Assembly (NCBI RefSeq): GCF_015291705.1
Contig: NZ_CP030050.1
Location: forward strand, 620,001-684,000
Reading direction: 5' to 3'
Length of the DNA: 64,000 bases
Origin: Bradyrhizobium arachidis
Lineage (GTDB): Bacteria > Pseudomonadota > Alphaproteobacteria > Rhizobiales > Xanthobacteraceae
The position numbers and the translations under genes were made by a program. Under the pieces are notes generated by a model that saw only the letters and a program-made list of their open reading frames with translations, did not search any database and was not told the origin of the DNA. This document shows, piece after piece, positions 30,535 to 42,010 of the stretch (position 1 is the first letter of the stretch; the number at the start of each line of letters is the position of its first letter).

Positions 30535-30856
30535 GTCGTCTCTGTGGCGGTCGGGTGGACTTCGGTTCACCCTTGGGTTTATCCCGGGGGTTCGGACCCT
30601 ACATAAGTAAGGGCAGGCGGCAAAAGTGCCATTTGCGCGGGCAGGATGGCCGTTCAGGTTCGAAATTCGAGCGTGATTCGCAAGGCAGCCCTCCAAAAAC
30701 TGCGTTCCTGACCTATCTAAATGAAAAGACAACGGAACTTTGATTGGCACGCGGGCTTCTGCCGGCACGTTGTCTCTGATAGGTTCGCAGCCGCACCCAG
30801 CCGCAGCCAACGTGCAAATAACTGGTCTCGGGACCGCCCGGGGCCTCGGAGGATTG
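30535..30856. other. Spacer between dedA and cobS
   Basis: 322 bases with no gene. I looked for a cobalamin riboswitch (B12 box and paired stems) and did not find one. A GGAGG ribosome site lies four bases before the cobS ATG. Confidence 0.5.
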
Positions 30857-31855
30857 ATGACGACCGCCGCCATGTCCAAAGTTGAGGAAGTTTCCGGTCT
30901 GCCCGACATGAAGGTGTCGGTGCGCCAGGTGTTCGGGATCGACAGCGATCTCGAAGTGCCGGCTTATTCCGAAGTCGATCCTCATGTGCCCGAAGTCGAT
31001 TCCGACTATCGCTTCGACCGCGCCACCACGCTCGCCATTCTCGCCGGCTTTGCGCGCAATCGCCGCGTGATGGTGACCGGCTATCACGGCACCGGCAAAT
31101 CCACCCATATCGAGCAGGTCGCCGCCCGGCTGAACTGGCCGTGCGTGCGCGTCAACCTCGACAGCCACATCAGCCGTATCGACCTCGTCGGCAAGGACTC
31201 CATCGTGGTCCGCGACGGCAAGCAGGTCACCGAATTCCGCGACGGCATCCTGCCCTGGGCGCTCCAGAACAACGTCGCGCTGGTGTTTGACGAATACGAC
31301 GCCGGCCGTCCGGACGTGATGTTCGTGATCCAGCGCGTGCTGGAAGTCTCGGGCCGCCTGACGCTGCTCGACCAGAACAAGGTGATCAAGCCGCATCCGG
31401 CGTTCCGCCTGTTCGCGACCGCCAACACCGTCGGTCTCGGCGATACTTCGGGCCTCTATCACGGCACCCAGCAGATCAACCAGGGCCAGATGGACCGCTG
31501 GTCGATCGTCACTACGCTGAACTATCTCAGCCACGACGAGGAAGTGGAGATCGTGCTGGCCAAGGCCAAGCACTATCGCACCCAGGAAGGCCGCGACATC
31601 GTCAACAAGATGGTGCGCCTTGCCGATCTCACCCGTAACGCCTTCGCCAATGGCGATCTGTCGACGGTGATGAGCCCGCGCACGGTGATCACCTGGGCCG
31701 AAAACTCCGACATCTTCGGCGATATCGGCTTCGCGTTCCGGGTCACCTTCCTCAACAAGTGCGACGAGCTCGAGCGTCCCCTGGTCGCCGAGTTCTATCA
31801 GCGCTGCTTCAATGCGGAGCTGCCGGAATCGGCAGTCAACGTGGCGCTCAGCTAG
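30857..31855 (+). CDS. cobS: Aerobic cobaltochelatase subunit CobS
   Basis: 332 residues. MoxR-type AAA+ ATPase: Walker [10 protein letters not shown] at about 75-83, Walker [16 protein letters not shown], sensor region [14 protein letters not shown]. With CobT and CobN it inserts cobalt into hydrogenobyrinic acid diamide. The start at 30857 ([15 protein letters not shown]) has a clear GGAGG; the frame is open to 30740. cobN is not in the window. Confidence 0.96.
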   Translation: MTTAAMSKVEEVSGLPDMKVSVRQVFGIDSDLEVPAYSEVDPHVPEVDSDYRFDRATTLAILAGFARNRRVMVTGYHGTGKSTHIEQVAARLNWPCVRVNLDSHISRIDLVGKDSIVVRDGKQVTEFRDGILPWALQNNVALVFDEYDAGRPDVMFVIQRVLEVSGRLTLLDQNKVIKPHPAFRLFATANTVGLGDTSGLYHGTQQINQGQMDRWSIVTTLNYLSHDEEVEIVLAKAKHYRTQEGRDIVNKMVRLADLTRNAFANGDLSTVMSPRTVITWAENSDIFGDIGFAFRVTFLNKCDELERPLVAEFYQRCFNAELPESAVNVALS

Positions 31856-31858
31856 ACC

Positions 31859-32269
31859 ATGCCGACCATCTCCGTCGAGCGCACCATTGGGACCACCAAG
31901 AAGGCTGTGCTCGCCGGGCTCGGCGCCTACAACGACGAGAAGTTTGGCAAGCAGAAGGTCAAGAGCATCGCGGTCGCCTTGAAGGACGGCCGCAAGATCG
32001 TCGGCGGCATCGTCGGGCACCTCTGGTCCACGGTTCTGTTCATCCAGTATTTCTGGATCGAGCGGAAGCAGCGCGGCAAGGGCCATGGCACGAAGCTGAT
32101 CGCGGCGATCGAGGACGAGGCACGACGGCTCGGCGCGATCCGGGTCCATGTCGATACGATGAGTTTCCAGGCGCCGGGCTTCTATCGTTCCTGCGGGTAC
32201 GAGGAATTCGGCACTCTTGACGGCTATCCCGGCGGCGTGACGCGCCATTCGTTTACGAAGTCGCTATGA
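31859..32269 (+). CDS. GNAT family N-acetyltransferase
   Basis: 136 residues, with the acetyl-CoA binding motif [21 protein letters not shown] and a C-terminal [15 protein letters not shown]. Substrate unknown. It starts 3 bases after cobS and overlaps cobT by 4 bases, so it is co-translated inside the cobaltochelatase operon, which normally has cobS and cobT adjacent. Confidence 0.9.
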   Translation: MPTISVERTIGTTKKAVLAGLGAYNDEKFGKQKVKSIAVALKDGRKIVGGIVGHLWSTVLFIQYFWIERKQRGKGHGTKLIAAIEDEARRLGAIRVHVDTMSFQAPGFYRSCGYEEFGTLDGYPGGVTRHSFTKSL

Positions 32270-34173
32270 GCACATCATCATCCAACTCCAAATTCCGTAA
32301 CACCAAGGAAGCGCCGACCGAGCCGTTCAAGCGCTCGGTTGCCTCCTGTCTCAAGGCGATCGCCAAGGCGCCCGAGCTCGATGTCTCGTTCGCGGCCGAG
32401 CGCCCGGGCCTTGCCCCCGGCAAGGCGCGGTTGCCGGAGCCGGCGCGGAAAATGACCAAGCGCGATGCGGCGATCGTGCGCGGCCACGCCGATTCCATCG
32501 CGCTCAAGCTCGCCTGTCATGATCCCAAGGTGCACCGCAAGCTGATGCCCGGCAATCCGCAGGCGCGCGGCGTGTTCGAGGCGGTCGAGCAAGCCCGCGT
32601 CGAGGCGATCGGCGCGCGCCGCATGGCCGGCGTTGCCAAAAACCTCACCGCGATGCTCGACGACCATTTCCACCGCGGCAAGTTCGACGAGATCACCGAC
32701 CGCGCCGATGCGCCGCTGGCCGACGCGCTGGCAATGCTGGTGCGCGAGCGCCTGACCGGCATGGCGCCGCCTGCGGCCGCCAAGAAGATGGTCGATCTCT
32801 GGCGTCCCATCCTGGAAGACAAGATCGGCAGGCGGCTCGACCGGCTCGACGGCGTGGTCGAGGACCAGACCCGGTTCGGCGATGCCGTGCATGATCTCTT
32901 GTCGGCGCTCGAGCTCGGCGACGAGCGCAACGCCGATAGCGAGGACAATGACGAGAACGACGAGAACCAGGACGGCGACAACGATCAGTCCGGCGCCGAG
33001 GGCTCGCCCGATTCCGATGCCGCGCAGGAGATGAGCGCAGACCAGGCGCAGGCCTCATCCGAGGAGATGAGCGAGAGCGCCATGGAAAGCGCGCAGGCGT
33101 CGACCTCCGACACCTTCGACGACGGCGAGCTCGGCGACGACGAGACGCCGGGCGAGGCGACGCGTCCGAACGCGCACGGCAAGAACGAGCCGCGCGGGCC
33201 GGAATATCACGCCTTCGCGCCGAAATTCGACGAGGTCATCTCCGCCGAAGACCTCTGCGACCATGACGAGCTAGAGCGCCTGCGCGCCTATCTCGACAAG
33301 CAGCTCGCGCATCTGCAAGGTATCGTCGCCCGCCTCGCCAACCGGCTGCAGCGCCGGCTGATGGCGCAGCAGAACCGCGCCTGGGAGTTCGATCTCGAAG
33401 AGGGCATCCTCGATCCCGCGCGCCTGTCGCGCGTGGTCACCGATCCCTATCACCCGCTATCCTTCATGCACGAGAAGGAGGCGACGTTCCGCGACACCGT
33501 GGTGACGCTGCTGCTCGACAATTCCGGCTCGATGCGCGGACGCCCGATCACGGTCGCCGCCACCTGCGCCGACATCCTCGCGCGCACGCTGGAGCGTTGC
33601 GGCGTCAAGGTCGAGATTTTGGGCTTCACCACGCGCGCCTGGAAGGGCGGGCAATCGCGCGAGGCGTGGCTTGCCGCCGGCAAGCCGGCCAATCCCGGCC
33701 GCCTCAACGATCTCCGCCACATCATTTACAAGTCGGCGGATGCCCCCTGGCGCCGTGCGCGGAAGAATCTCGGCCTGATGATGCGCGAGGGTCTCCTCAA
33801 GGAGAACATCGACGGCGAGGCGCTGGATTGGGCGCACAAGCGCCTGCTCGGCCGGCCCGAGCAGCGCAAGATCCTGATGATGATCTCGGACGGCGCGCCG
33901 GTCGACGATTCCACGCTGTCGGTCAATCCCGGCAACTATCTCGAGCGGCACCTGCGCCACATCATCGAGGAGATCGAGACCCGCTCGCCGGTCGAGCTGA
34001 TCGCGATCGGCATCGGCCATGACGTCACGCGCTACTATCGCCGCGCGGTGACGATCGTGGACGCGGAAGAACTCGGCGGGGCCATCACCGAGAAGCTCGC
34101 CGAGCTCTTCAGCGAGACCAACACCGCACCAACTCAGCCGGCCGGTCGCCCGCGACGCAAATTGCATTCGTGA
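32266..34173 (+). CDS. cobT: Aerobic cobaltochelatase subunit CobT
   Basis: 635 residues. N-terminal helical region, a central strongly acidic linker (about 220-310, rich in Asp/Glu/Asn), then a vWA domain with [16 protein letters not shown] near residue 416 and the conserved [17 protein letters not shown]. It bridges CobS hexamers to CobN. The ATGA overlap with the GNAT gene and a 4-base overlap with the next gene mark a tight operon. Confidence 0.96.
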   Translation: MSTSSSNSKFRNTKEAPTEPFKRSVASCLKAIAKAPELDVSFAAERPGLAPGKARLPEPARKMTKRDAAIVRGHADSIALKLACHDPKVHRKLMPGNPQARGVFEAVEQARVEAIGARRMAGVAKNLTAMLDDHFHRGKFDEITDRADAPLADALAMLVRERLTGMAPPAAAKKMVDLWRPILEDKIGRRLDRLDGVVEDQTRFGDAVHDLLSALELGDERNADSEDNDENDENQDGDNDQSGAEGSPDSDAAQEMSADQAQASSEEMSESAMESAQASTSDTFDDGELGDDETPGEATRPNAHGKNEPRGPEYHAFAPKFDEVISAEDLCDHDELERLRAYLDKQLAHLQGIVARLANRLQRRLMAQQNRAWEFDLEEGILDPARLSRVVTDPYHPLSFMHEKEATFRDTVVTLLLDNSGSMRGRPITVAATCADILARTLERCGVKVEILGFTTRAWKGGQSREAWLAAGKPANPGRLNDLRHIIYKSADAPWRRARKNLGLMMREGLLKENIDGEALDWAHKRLLGRPEQRKILMMISDGAPVDDSTLSVNPGNYLERHLRHIIEEIETRSPVELIAIGIGHDVTRYYRRAVTIVDAEELGGAITEKLAELFSETNTAPTQPAGRPRRKLHS

Positions 34174-35243
34174 GCACGCAACCATCCCGCCGCAGCTTTC
34201 TCGGCCATGCGGCGGCGGGATTTTCCATTCTAGCAATCCCGCGACTTGCGCGGGCGCAGCCTGCGAGCGAGCCGGCGCCGCGTCCGGCGCAGGTCGAGCA
34301 CGCCGTCACCGCGCCCGTCAGCATCGAGGTCAACGCGCGGCAGATCCCCTCGTTCGAGCCGCGCGATCGTTCGCACGTGCGCTTCGGCTCGCTGGAATAT
34401 CGCAGCGGCCTCGTGCTGACCTCGCCGCATCGCGGTTTCGGCGGCCTGTCCGCGCTCCGTTTTCTCGACACGAAGGGCGAGCGCTTCCTCGCGCTGTCCG
34501 ATCAGGGCAGCTGGTTCACCGGCAGCATCCGTTACGCCAGCGGCAAGATGGTCGCGCTCGACGATGTCGAGGCGGCGCCGATGCTCAATGGCGAGGGCAG
34601 GCCGATCACCGAGACGCGCTACTGGTACGACACCGAGTCGCTCGCGCGTGACGGCAATGTCTTCTATGTCGGGCTCGAGCGCGTCAACCAGATCATGCGC
34701 TTCGATTTCGCCAAGGGCGGCATCGGGGCGCGCGGCGAGGTGGTGCCGACGCCGGCCGCGATCCGCAAGCTGCCGAGCAACAAGGGGCTGGAGGCGCTGA
34801 TCTTCGTGCCGAAAGGCCAGCCGCTGGCCGGCACCCTGATCGCGTTCTCCGAGCGCGGGCTCGATGCCGACGGCAATCTGATGGCGTTCCTGATCGGCGG
34901 TCCCAGGCCCGGCCAGTTCAGCGTGCGCCGCACCGACAAGTTCGACATCAGCGATGCCGTGCTGCTGCCCAGCGGCGAGCTGCTCATCCTCGAACGCAAA
35001 TTCTCTTGGTTCACCGGCGTCAACATCCGCATCCGCTCAATTCCGTTGAAGTCCATCGCGCCGGGCGCGGTGGTCGACGGCCCCGCGCTGTTCGCCGCCG
35101 ATCTCGGCCACGAGATCGACAACATGGAAGGCATCGACGCCCACGTCACCGCCGAGGGCGAGACCGTGCTGACGCTGGTGTCGGACGACAATTTCTCGCT
35201 GCTGCAACGGACGCTGCTGCTGCAGTTCACGCTGGTGGAGTAA
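34170..35243 (+). CDS. Tat-exported esterase-like/phytase-like protein
   Basis: 357 residues from GTG 34170. A twin-arginine signal ([18 protein letters not shown], cleavage after ARA) precedes a phytase-like beta-propeller domain with [26 protein letters not shown] and [15 protein letters not shown]. It overlaps cobT by 4 bases. Relatives are annotated as having esterase-like activity; no substrate is known, and its link to cobalamin is only positional. Confidence 0.88.
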   Translation: MSTQPSRRSFLGHAAAGFSILAIPRLARAQPASEPAPRPAQVEHAVTAPVSIEVNARQIPSFEPRDRSHVRFGSLEYRSGLVLTSPHRGFGGLSALRFLDTKGERFLALSDQGSWFTGSIRYASGKMVALDDVEAAPMLNGEGRPITETRYWYDTESLARDGNVFYVGLERVNQIMRFDFAKGGIGARGEVVPTPAAIRKLPSNKGLEALIFVPKGQPLAGTLIAFSERGLDADGNLMAFLIGGPRPGQFSVRRTDKFDISDAVLLPSGELLILERKFSWFTGVNIRIRSIPLKSIAPGAVVDGPALFAADLGHEIDNMEGIDAHVTAEGETVLTLVSDDNFSLLQRTLLLQFTLVE

Positions 35244-35251
35244 TTCTCCGC

Positions 35252-35293
35252 TGTCGTCCCGGGGCGTGCGAAGCGCGAACCCGGGACGACAGC
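35252..35293. repeat. Short hairpin repeat module
   Basis: Inverted arms GTCGTCCCGGGGCGTGCG and CGAACCCGGGACGACAGC 9 bases after the preceding stop. A near-identical module is at about 58488-58524. It may end transcription of the cobS-cobT operon. Confidence 0.65.
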
Positions 35294-35352
35294 GGAGGTG
35301 GGCGCTAGCAGCGGAGATTGAACTCGCGCGTACGAGTCCGCTACATACATCC

Positions 35353-36048
35353 ATGCCCCTTCGCGCCATCCTCGCCCTCATCCTCATGCTTGCCGCGCTG
35401 CCTCAGGCGCACGCCACGGCCGAGCACCAGTACAAGAAGGGCGAATACGCCATCATCCAGGGCGGCCGTGCGCCGAATGGGAAGCTCTCGGTCGCCGCCC
35501 ATGCCGGCGGCGAGGCTGGCCGCGAGGGTTTTCGGCTCTATCTCATGGCGGAGCCGAGCCATCGCCGGCTGATGACGCTCGACAACGTCGATGACGACAA
35601 CATCCTCGACACCGCGCCGGACGCCTTCCACGCCGCCTGGTCGGCCGATGCGCGCACTGTCGTGGTGAGCTTCCGCAGCGAGCGCCATATCGTCACCTTG
35701 AACCTCTACGCCGTCGACGGCGCCCGCGCGCGCCTGCTCAAGGGGCCGGAGCTGTTCCGCGACGTCACCGGCCGCAGCATCGACATCAAGACCGACGGCG
35801 ACATGCGCACCTCCGTGCCGGCGCTGACCTGGCAGTCGCCGCGCCGTTTTCACCTCACGGAGTACCGCGTGTTCGTGCTCGACGACCTGGCGCTCGCGGA
35901 CAAGCTGGGGGTGTTCGGCAAGGCGACGAAACGCGAGGGCGGCGGCAACACGATCCAGTTTTCGGCGGAGGCGGATGGCGAGATCTTGCCCGATGGCAGC
36001 GTGCGTATGGGCAAACCCGTGCCGGGGAGGTTCGAGGAGCTGGAGTAG
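35353..36048 (+). CDS. Exported protein of unknown function
   Basis: 231 residues from ATG 35353. A Sec signal peptide MPLRAILALILMLAALPQAH is followed by a soluble domain with features such as YAIIQGGRAPNGKLSVAAHA and AWSADARTVVVSFRSERH, suggestive of a beta-propeller-like fold with repeated strands. I do not recognise the family. It is in the same direction as the phytase-like and OYE genes. Confidence 0.75.
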   Translation: MPLRAILALILMLAALPQAHATAEHQYKKGEYAIIQGGRAPNGKLSVAAHAGGEAGREGFRLYLMAEPSHRRLMTLDNVDDDNILDTAPDAFHAAWSADARTVVVSFRSERHIVTLNLYAVDGARARLLKGPELFRDVTGRSIDIKTDGDMRTSVPALTWQSPRRFHLTEYRVFVLDDLALADKLGVFGKATKREGGGNTIQFSAEADGEILPDGSVRMGKPVPGRFEELE

Positions 36049-36167
36049 GGCAGCCGCAATGCATGCCGTCCCGGTCGGCCATGCCGCCCGCGCAACTGGC
36101 AATTCGCCGTCGGGCCACTAAACTCCATGCAATCGCTTCCATCCCTCCATCCCCGGAACCTTCCCGC

Positions 36168-37280
36168 ATGAGCGCCCTGTTTTCCCCGATCAAGCTGCGC
36201 GGCCTGACGTTGAAGAACCGCGTCGTGGTGTCGCCGATGTGCCAATATTCGGCCGACGACGGCGTCGCCACTGACTGGCACTTCACCCACATCAACAATC
36301 TCAGCCTGTCGGGCGCGGCGATGTTCTGCATCGAGGCGACCCATGTCGAGGCGATCGGCCGCATCACGCCGGGCTGCCTCGGGCTCTACAGCGATGCCTG
36401 CGAGGCCGCGCTGAAGCAGATCCTCTCTTCCGTGCGCAAGCATTCCTCCACCGCGGTGGCGATGCAGCTCGCCCATGCCGGCCGGAAAGCATCGAGCGCG
36501 CGGCCCTGGGACGGCGGCCAGCTGATCCCGGTCGAGCACGGCGGCTGGCAGACGGTGGCACCAAGCGCGGTGCCGCACAAGGAGGGCGAGGCCGCGCCGC
36601 TGGCGCTGGATGCGAGCGGCCTCAAGCGCATCCGCGACGCCTTCGTCGACAGCGCCAAGCGCGCGATGCGGATCGGCATCGACGCGATCGAGCTGCACGG
36701 CGCGCACGGCTATCTGCTGCATCAGTTCCTCTCGCCGGTCTCCAACAAGCGCACCGACGAATATGGCGGCAGCCTGCAGAACCGCATGCGCTTCCCGCTC
36801 GAGGTCTATGACGCGGTGCGCGCCGTCGTCCCGCACGACAAGCCGGTGGGCATGCGGGTGTCGTCGACCGACTGGGTCGAGGGCGGCTGGGACCTGGGTC
36901 AAACCATCGAGTTCGCGAGCGCGTTGAAGGCGCGCGGCGTCGACTGGATCGATGCGTCCTCCGGCGGCGTCTCGCCGCTGCAGAAGATTCCGCTCGGCCC
37001 CGGCTATCAGGTGCAGTTTGCCGAGGCCATCAAGCGCGAGACCGGATTGCCAACCATCGCGGTCGGCCTCATCACCGAGCCGAAGCAGGCGGAAGAGATC
37101 GTCGCCAGCGGCAAGGCCGACATGGTCGCGCTCGCCCGCGGCCTGCTCTACGACCCGCGCTGGGCCTGGCACGCCGCCGCCGAGCTCGGCGGCGAAGTCG
37201 AAGCCCCGCCGCAATATTGGCGCTCGCAGCCCTCGACGCAGAAGGCGCTGTTCGGCAAGACCACGTTCGGGGCGAGGTGA
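36168..37280 (+). CDS. NADH:flavin oxidoreductase, Old Yellow Enzyme family (YqjM-like)
   Basis: 370 residues from ATG 36168. YqjM-class signatures: VVVSPMCQYSADDGVATDWH, LAHAGRKASS, the catalytic pair region AIELHGAHGYLLHQFLSP and FMN-binding GLITEPKQAEEIVASGKADM. It reduces activated C=C bonds with FMN and NAD(P)H; the natural substrate is unknown. The frame is open from 36063 but the conserved protein starts MSALFSPIKLRGLTL. Confidence 0.94.
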   Translation: MSALFSPIKLRGLTLKNRVVVSPMCQYSADDGVATDWHFTHINNLSLSGAAMFCIEATHVEAIGRITPGCLGLYSDACEAALKQILSSVRKHSSTAVAMQLAHAGRKASSARPWDGGQLIPVEHGGWQTVAPSAVPHKEGEAAPLALDASGLKRIRDAFVDSAKRAMRIGIDAIELHGAHGYLLHQFLSPVSNKRTDEYGGSLQNRMRFPLEVYDAVRAVVPHDKPVGMRVSSTDWVEGGWDLGQTIEFASALKARGVDWIDASSGGVSPLQKIPLGPGYQVQFAEAIKRETGLPTIAVGLITEPKQAEEIVASGKADMVALARGLLYDPRWAWHAAAELGGEVEAPPQYWRSQPSTQKALFGKTTFGAR

Positions 37281-37336
37281 GGGCGCTGCGCGCGTGATGT
37301 ATGTCTGTGGCGAGATGACCGCGCCACACCGCCCCT

Positions 37337-37470
37337 GTCGTCCCCGCCTAGTGCGCAATTGCGCACGGGGAGCAGGGACCCATACCGCGTGATCTCACGA
37401 TAGCGCGCTGTGTGCGTTGACAACTTAACTAAGAGTCTTCGCCAAACTCCTCCCTGGGGTTATGGGTCCC
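37337..37470. repeat. Type B intergenic repeat, left part (interrupted by IS110)
   Basis: Starts GTCGTCCCCGCCTAG, contains a GTGCGCAATTGCGCAC palindrome (37351-37366) and runs to TTATGGGTCCC at 37470, where the insertion element begins. The missing right part resumes at 38577. Confidence 0.8.
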
Positions 37471-38570
<1,100 letters not shown>

Positions 38571-38576
38571 CAGTTG

Positions 38577-38617
38577 CCGGATCGGCGCTCCGCTTCGCTT
38601 CGCTTGTCCGGGACGAC
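38577..38617. repeat. Type B intergenic repeat, right part after IS110
   Basis: Begins CCGGATCGGCGCTCCGCTTC and ends TGTCCGGGACGACAGC, completing the interrupted repeat that starts at 37337. Confidence 0.8.
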
Positions 38618-38754
38618 AGCGGAGGATGTGGTGTCCACCTCACCTCCCTCACGCCTCTCATCACGCGACCTCACGTATCCGTAAAACTCCTCAGCTTTCG
38701 CGGTCCGCAAAACTGGCCTAACCTTGCATCCCGGGGCATCACGGAGGCCGGCCC

Positions 38755-39162
38755 ATGCGGTTTCGTGTCCGGAAGACTGCCCATGTGTTCGAGCGCGTGG
38801 GCCTTGCGATGGCAGGCGCGGCATGCGGGCTGTTCGTCGGCGCCTATGTCGGCTCGTCGATCGCGCACCTCACCACGCAGGGTTTCCTGCTGACGATGAT
38901 GGTGCTGGGCTTCATCGGCTTCTATCTCGGCATCGACACGCCGCAGCTTCCCTTCGACGACGCGCACAGCCAGATCGACGCCGCGGAATTCTTGAGCGCC
39001 GCCGGCACGCTCTGCGCCACCTTCACCGCGCTCGCCTCCGTCGCCGTGATCGTGCTGCGGCTGGACCCGCACATCGCCTGGACCTGGCTCGTCCTGCTTG
39101 GCTGGATCGCCGGCGTCGCCATGCAGATCGTCGCGGGAACGAAGGCGCGGATGCGGAAGTAG
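38755..39162 (+). CDS. Membrane protein of unknown function
   Basis: 135 residues with about four hydrophobic helices: VGLAMAGAACGLFVGAYVG, FLLTMMVLGFIGFYLGI, the region around LCATFTALASVAVIVL and TWLVLLGWIAGVAMQIVAG. A conserved-looking loop DTPQLPFDD lies between helices 2 and 3. I do not recognise the family. Codon use matches neighbouring chromosomal genes. Confidence 0.78.
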   Translation: MRFRVRKTAHVFERVGLAMAGAACGLFVGAYVGSSIAHLTTQGFLLTMMVLGFIGFYLGIDTPQLPFDDAHSQIDAAEFLSAAGTLCATFTALASVAVIVLRLDPHIAWTWLVLLGWIAGVAMQIVAGTKARMRK

Positions 39163-39181
39163 TTTTCTGACCCTCCCGCAC

Positions 39182-39305
39182 CGTCATGGCCGGGCATAGC
39201 CGTCTGAAGGACGGCGTCGCTTCCGCTCGCCTATGACCCGGCCATCCACGTCTTTGCATCCGTGCCCAAGAAACGTGGATGCCCGGGACAAGCCCGGGCA
39301 TGACG
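39182..39305. repeat. Intergenic REP pair with extra inner module (type A)
   Basis: Same ends as 1908-1990 and 25936-26021, but the left arm is split by an inserted GC-rich hairpin (AGCCGTCTGAAGGACGGC). It lies between convergent genes. Confidence 0.75.
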
Positions 39306-39334
39306 ACCCATTGGGAGGGCTACGAAGCCGACAG

Positions 39335-39586
39335 CTAGAACACCACGCCCACGCGCGTGCCGCGCTTCCAGGCGATGCGGCAGCGCTTCTTCGTGTTCAC
39401 ATGCAACAGCTCGAACCGGTCGGGGATCTTCACCTGCCCGCCGAGATCGACGCAGGCCCCGCCGGGCGAGTAGTCGATCAGCGTGCAGGGGATCACCGGC
39501 GCGCGCGGGTCGGTGATGATCTTGGCCTGGCGGGACACCAGGCCTGCGGGTTTGACGCGGACAAATTTTCGCGGATGCATTGGCAC
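39335..39586 (-). CDS. PilZ domain protein
   Basis: 83 residues covering a single PilZ domain: an N-terminal RKFVRVKPAG in place of the usual RxxxR, and IDYSPGGACVDL matching the (D/N)xSxxG c-di-GMP motif. PilZ proteins bind cyclic di-GMP and alter motility or exopolysaccharide. The first motif has only spaced basic residues, so ligand binding is likely but not sure. Confidence 0.82.
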   Translation of the reverse strand: MPMHPRKFVRVKPAGLVSRQAKIITDPRAPVIPCTLIDYSPGGACVDLGGQVKIPDRFELLHVNTKKRCRIAWKRGTRVGVVF

Positions 39587-39747
39587 ATCTCCTCCAATTC
39601 CGCTGCTTACGGCGGGCTCTGTGCAGGATGATGCAGAGGAGTTGATGCGATGATGCTAAGGCGGGCCGGAGAATTTTAACGAAAAGTGGCGGCGAATGGA
39701 GAAACCGGCGGTAGCGAGGTGCTCCGCCGTCCACCCCAAACTCCCCT

Positions 39748-39876
39748 GTCGTCCCTGCGAACGCAGGGACCCATAACCCCAGGGAGAGGTTTGGCGAAGA
39801 TTCGTCGTTCGGTACTCCTGCCTCCTGCGACCGAGAGATCACGCGGTATGGGTCCCTGCGTTCGCAGGGACGACAC
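39748..39876. repeat. Long intergenic inverted repeat (type B copy 5)
   Basis: Ends GTCGTCCCTGCGAACGCAGG and CCTGCGTTCGCAGGGACGAC; closely matches the copy at 29729. The rest of the 39587-39924 gap shows no gene. Confidence 0.85.
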
Positions 39877-39924
39877 CGGTGATGTTGCACGCCACTGCCT
39901 CCATCATCGTCGCCATCACCCCCC

Positions 39925-41244
39925 TCACGCCACGTGCTCCTCCACCGGCGCGTCCGCATGCGGCGGCACCGGCATCGGCACGGTGACATATTCTTTCGGC
40001 AGGTTCACCGGCCGGTAGTCCGGCTCCACCGCCATCCGCTTCAGCACGCTCTCATGCACATGCGCGCCTTCGGGAATGACGCGCGGCTCGCAATCGGGGA
40101 TGTAGAAGCCGAGCACCACCGTCCTGTCAGGCCATTCCTTGTACTTCGCGCTCTTCGGCAGATATTCCAGCACGCGCCAGGCCGTCGTCATCGAATTGTG
40201 CAGCGCGCCCGCCTTGCCGGTGTAGGCCGGCGCGACATATTTGAACGGCGAGTTCTTGCGCTGCACGCCCCAGGCGAGCTGGTTCACGGTGCGCGGGTTG
40301 AAGTTCAGCCCGGCCTTCGCCGCTTCCTCGATCATCCAGATCAGCGGATATTTGGACTCCGCGCTCTCGGCTTCCGGATAGCCGCCGCCGACGTCGCAAT
40401 GCACGCCGGCGAACCACACCTGCAAGATGTCCTGCGGCTCCTTCTTCTCGTCGGGCACATAGCGGTTGCGCCAGTATTCCTGCGGCTCCTCGTACTGCTT
40501 GAGGCGGAACATGCAGCGCCGCTCGTCGATCGCGATCGCCTGCCGGAAGATTTTTACGCTCGGATTGCGCAGCGTGAAGGCGAGCTCCTCCAGGCTGAAC
40601 ACGAAGAAGAAATTGTCGCGCCGCGGCACAATCACGCTCGCCACCGTGTCCCAGACGCCGATGAAGTGGATGGTCGGCCAGCGCGTCGAGGTGATGCGCG
40701 CGAACTGGGCGGCGAGGTCGAACGTGTCCTTCGGCAGCGGCCCCTGGTCGTCGACCGCGACGTCCTGGAGGTCGGAGATGGAGTTGCCGCGCCCGGTGCC
40801 GGAATATTGCTTGTAGGCGACGAGCCCCGAGCCTGCGAGGTTCGCCTGCTCCGGCGAGATCAGGCCGATCTTGTGGATCAGCCCCGCCAGCACGCGAACC
40901 GTGTAGGCACCGCGTGAAAAACCAAACAGATAGATGCGGTCGCCCGGCGCGTAGTGCTCGATCAAAAAGCAATAGGCCGACAGCACGTTGTCATCGAGCC
41001 CGTAGCCGGTAGCGAGCCCCAGCACCAGATTGATGTTGGCCTTCCAGCGGTGCCACGTCGTCGGCTCCGTCACCGTGCCGACCCCGGGATCGTAAAACAC
41101 CATCTGCCGCGGCTGCGTCTTGTCGGTCTTGCGCAGGCAGCGATAGAGCTTCAGGACATTGGAGATGTTCTCCGAGATCTCGTTGCCGGTCCCGTCACAG
41201 CAGATGACGAGGTTTTTCGGCTCGGTGTTGTGTGCGTGCTCCAC
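39925..41244 (-). CDS. DUF2235 (Tle1-like) alpha/beta hydrolase
   Basis: 439 residues. The start NLVICCDGTGNEISENISNV and the nucleophile elbow LFGFSRGAYTVR (Ser110) are diagnostic of DUF2235, a family that includes type VI secretion phospholipase effectors. A later WFAGVHCDVGGGYPE contributes the catalytic Asp/His region. No VgrG, PAAR or immunity gene is adjacent, so a housekeeping lipase or hydrolase is as likely. A truncated copy of its 5' end lies at 45085-45272. Confidence 0.9.
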   Translation of the reverse strand: MEHAHNTEPKNLVICCDGTGNEISENISNVLKLYRCLRKTDKTQPRQMVFYDPGVGTVTEPTTWHRWKANINLVLGLATGYGLDDNVLSAYCFLIEHYAPGDRIYLFGFSRGAYTVRVLAGLIHKIGLISPEQANLAGSGLVAYKQYSGTGRGNSISDLQDVAVDDQGPLPKDTFDLAAQFARITSTRWPTIHFIGVWDTVASVIVPRRDNFFFVFSLEELAFTLRNPSVKIFRQAIAIDERRCMFRLKQYEEPQEYWRNRYVPDEKKEPQDILQVWFAGVHCDVGGGYPEAESAESKYPLIWMIEEAAKAGLNFNPRTVNQLAWGVQRKNSPFKYVAPAYTGKAGALHNSMTTAWRVLEYLPKSAKYKEWPDRTVVLGFYIPDCEPRVIPEGAHVHESVLKRMAVEPDYRPVNLPKEYVTVPMPVPPHADAPVEEHVA

Positions 41245-41638
41245 AGGTCTGCCCCTCCGGGAAATGCTACCCCGGCGAGTATAGCGGAACTGCGCGACGG
41301 AGAGGAGACGGTGGTGCTCTTACCCTCCCAGGAGGGCAGGGGCTATCGCATGTGGCTTGCATGATGCGGCGGCATCATAATCCCCAAGAGGAAAGAGCCC
41401 TCACCCGCCGCGCTCTGCGGCAACTAGGGTACGGGCGTGGAAAGCAGCTGCCGTCCTGGCCTGGTGCGCAATTGCGCACGGGAGGCAGGACCCATAACCA
41501 CCGAAATGAGTTGTTGTGGATATTTGTGCCACGGCGTGCGCGGCCAGGAGCTGGCCGGGGTGATGGACGACGTCGAGGTGGGTTTGTGCGCGTCGCGCGA
41601 TCATCGCGTTGCCGGGCAACCAGCGAAAGGATTCCTCC
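41245..41638. other. Spacer between DUF2235 and DUF1488 genes
   Basis: The first 70 bases resemble the region upstream of the pseudogene at 45085. A short hairpin ATGATGCGGCGGCATCAT lies at about 41361. A partial type B repeat with a GTGCGCAATTGCGCAC palindrome is at 41464-41479. No gene seen. Confidence 0.55.
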
Positions 41639-41917
41639 ATGACCCTCACCAGCGGCCGCTACATCGGCCTCGAATACGACCGGATGATCGTGCTGTTCTC
41701 CATGCAGGACGGCCCGCAGGAGATCGGTTGCGCGATCTCGACTTCGGCGATGGACGATCTCGAACGCGGCCCGAAGGTCGCCCCCGAGCAGCGCGAAGCC
41801 CAGTTCAGCCGCCTGCGCGACCGCATCGAAGCCTGCGCCGCCAGCAAATACCGCGCCTGCGAGTTCGAAGGCACCCCGCCGGGCATCGTGCTGCGGAGCA
41901 TCGATTTTCGGAGCTAG
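41639..41917 (+). CDS. DUF1488 family protein
   Basis: 92 residues from ATG 41639, with a good AAAGGA site. The order MTLTSGRYIGLEYDRMIVLF, then QEIGCAISTSAMDDL and a C-terminal YRACEFEGTPPGIVLRSIDF, matches DUF1488 proteins. Function unknown. Confidence 0.78.
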   Translation: MTLTSGRYIGLEYDRMIVLFSMQDGPQEIGCAISTSAMDDLERGPKVAPEQREAQFSRLRDRIEACAASKYRACEFEGTPPGIVLRSIDFRS

Positions 41918-42010
41918 GGGAGACGGCTATCGCGGCTGCATCGCATCATCTGTTGACATTAACCACTCGTTAACCATGCCGGCGCCTAATGGGGACGACT
42001 GGGGGTCACC

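Noticed and set aside
30535..30856. Cobalamin riboswitch upstream of cobS
   Set aside because: Considered because of the cobalamin genes, but no B12 box or matching stems were found; the stretch has only short incidental hairpins.
39925..41244. Type VI secretion effector and immunity pair
   Set aside because: DUF2235 includes such effectors, but no VgrG, PAAR, Hcp or immunity-like neighbour is visible, so the secretion claim is not supported.
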